Assembly (NCBI GenBank): GCA_034336665.1
Contig: CM067592.1
Location: 51,760,473 to 51,824,472, forward strand
Origin: Luscinia megarhynchos
Taxonomy: Eukaryota > Chordata > Aves > Passeriformes > Turdidae
Direction: 5' to 3'
Length of the DNA stretch: 64,000 bases
Part shown: positions 62,301-64,000 of the stretch, in pieces
How positions within the stretch are numbered: the stretch's first letter is position 1
How the letters are laid out: every line of letters begins with the position of its first letter
The notes under the pieces: generated by a model
Told to the model about the DNA's origin: nothing
Databases searched by the model: none
What the model saw: the letters and a program-made list of their open reading frames with translations, nothing else
Made by a program: the position numbers and the translations under genes

Positions 62301-64000
62301 TTTCTATTCCTGGTGTCATTCTCCATTCAGATGAGGAGTAGTAGTGCATAGTTATTACAGCCAGATTGACTGAAATCAGACAAAAGTGTGCATACATGCC
62401 CTTTGAATTGTGCTGTTCAGCTGTCCTTTCTCTTCTCCCTTCATTTATGTTCCTCACTTTCTGGAGTGGAAATGTACATACCTGTGTATCTTCCAAATTA
62501 AAAGTGAAGCTTGCATTAGCTAGACTACATTATTGCAAGTATAAAAAATGTACATGAAATCGTGTACTAATTTCTGTATCATTTTTAATGTCCAAACTTA
62601 ATTGTTATTCACTATATGTTGTCAAGGTCTGTTCACATTCTGGAGTGTTGATTTCCATCATGGTTTGAACCTGGGCAAAGAACTGTAAAGAAGTCATCCT
62701 CAAAAATATGATTTTGAGATGTTAATATTGTTATGAAATAGAAATATTTTTACTGGATCTGTGTCTTTGTGACTTCCGGCGTCTTCTGCCTTTCATGTTT
62801 TTACATCCTAAATTTCATTATATGACAGATTAAGGTATCATTACTTTAAAATATTAGTTTTCTAAGAAGAAATTGCCACATCTAAGTCCACGGGAGGTTG
62901 ATGAGGATTTCCTATGTCCAAAAGCATAACCCATTCCACTGAGAACTGCAGAGAAATTTCCCTCTATGTTGCATGTTAGTATTCTGCTGCCAGGTGACTA
63001 TGTTATCAAGTGTATATTCCATAATGACATCTCCATGTTTTTGAAAAATTCTGTCATAAAATAACATTATCAGCTATGAAAATGGTAAGATCAAATTTTA
63101 ATGCTCTGTTTAACTCAGCATTCTTCTATTGTCATCTTTTAAATTGAATCAGTACTGAAAGTATAATTTTTCTTGAATTGCCTTTCTGCATATAGAATTA
63201 TTTTTGAAATCTATGAAAAGCATATGTAAAAAGGGAGGGGAAAAGACCATTGCTTTTTTTCAGCAGATTTTGAAACTTCATAGCACTGCCACTTTGACAT
63301 GTATTTGATATGTATCTCACAGGTGAAATATTTAAATTGGCTGTAAATTTATTCTTTTCTTTGTAAACCCACACAGCATTTGAAAGATCTGAGATTATCT
63401 ATATTCTTTTTTTTTAGTCACGCTGGTTACTATTAATCTGTGTTCTGGGTGTTCTAAATATCTAGATTTCATCATGACTGATGTAGCACTTCTGTGATCT
63501 AACTGTCATCGTTTCCAGGCTAATCACAAGAATCAAATGCACTGGAACTTTACAGTACTTTGAAAGTTTGGCCCTTCATACCAAATAGTGCATTTTCTAA
63601 GTGCAAACCTGGACTCTTTTGGTAAGACATACATACAGACAGACATAAATTGGCCTTCCAGTATCAATTCACATATCTAGTACCTTGTAGAGTGACCTCA
63701 GATTAAAAATGTGCTCATGGTGCGTACATTGAATTCATGGAGTGTTTCTTTAGCTTAACTCAACAGATGTATGACTTTGTCTTCAATAATATTGCAGTGG
63801 AGATAAGAACTATATGTAAATGTGTGGATTGACCTTGGCCAGCTGCCAGACTCCCACCCAGCCATGCTTTTGCTTTCCCTCTTCAACAGCACAAGGGGAG
63901 AAAATAAGACAAAAAAAATTTGTGAGTTGAAATAAAGATGGGGAGATTTCATGAAAGTTACTGGCACTGGCAAACAAGCACAACTTGGGGAAAATTAATT

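Larger units (their letters stand above)
47375..64000 (+). other. KCNN2: KCNN2 intron 2, first 16.6 kb (continues past window)
   Basis: This is AT-rich intronic sequence with no further SK2 coding exon. The expected exon encoding S3 to S5 should give an open frame of over 100 codons containing MVDNGADDW, and none is present. The recognisable content is a small CpG island with an RE1-like element (50171-50400), a CR1 fragment near 59262-59385, a 20-bp purine tandem duplication at 57033-57072, a G-rich tract near 60029-60049, and ordinary A/T runs. I see no exons, RNA genes or other mobile elements in the rest. Confidence 0.85.

Noticed and set aside
1..64000. Bacterial-type features (operons, CRISPR arrays, defence islands, phage)
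   Set aside because: Splice sites, CR1 elements, CpG islands and an SK channel gene show that the DNA is from a vertebrate nucleus; no CRISPR-like spaced repeats were seen.

Overview
This window is vertebrate nuclear DNA, almost certainly from a bird. The evidence is several 3'-terminal CR1 LINE fragments of the avian type, a solo LTR that matches (from memory) a family abundant in songbirds and other Neoaves, compact GC-rich introns next to AT-rich flanks, and a two-exon match to KCNN2, which encodes the small-conductance calcium-activated potassium channel SK2. In birds the region matching human 5q22 is expected on the Z chromosome; that is an inference.

Layout. Bases 1 to about 45,280 are AT-rich, non-coding DNA upstream of KCNN2. 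I find no credible coding exon there, only CR1 fragments (about 5,041-5,560, 16,618-16,860, 17,950-18,292 and a faint one near 21,255), a long purine-only (GGAGA)n tract (14,213-14,478), a possible ancient tRNA-derived SINE (about 32,055-32,140), small tandem duplications, and a solo LTR with an exact 5-bp target-site duplication (39,607-40,187). Bases about 45,385-47,260 form a strong CpG island holding the KCNN2 promoter and the first coding exon (45,970-47,127). A 151-bp intron follows, then coding exon 2 (47,279-47,374). From 47,375 to the window end is the first 16.6 kb of a large intron 2. The exons for S3-S6, the pore and the calmodulin-binding domain are not here and must lie beyond base 64,000.

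Main points of interest. Exon 1 carries an intact long N-terminal extension (SK2-L type) with poly-Gln, poly-His and Gln/Ser-rich runs ahead of the conserved short-isoform start. A small CpG island inside intron 2 (about 50,171-50,400) contains a near-consensus RE1/NRSE element (REST/NRSF site; two differences from the 21-bp consensus I recall), with a TATA-like box upstream. That suggests a repressor-controlled intronic element or alternative promoter. A canonical G-quadruplex motif and a possible in-frame micro-exon lie just upstream of the long-isoform start. No new biological system in the sense of an operon or defence island is visible; the notable content is regulatory and isoform architecture of a neuronal ion-channel gene.
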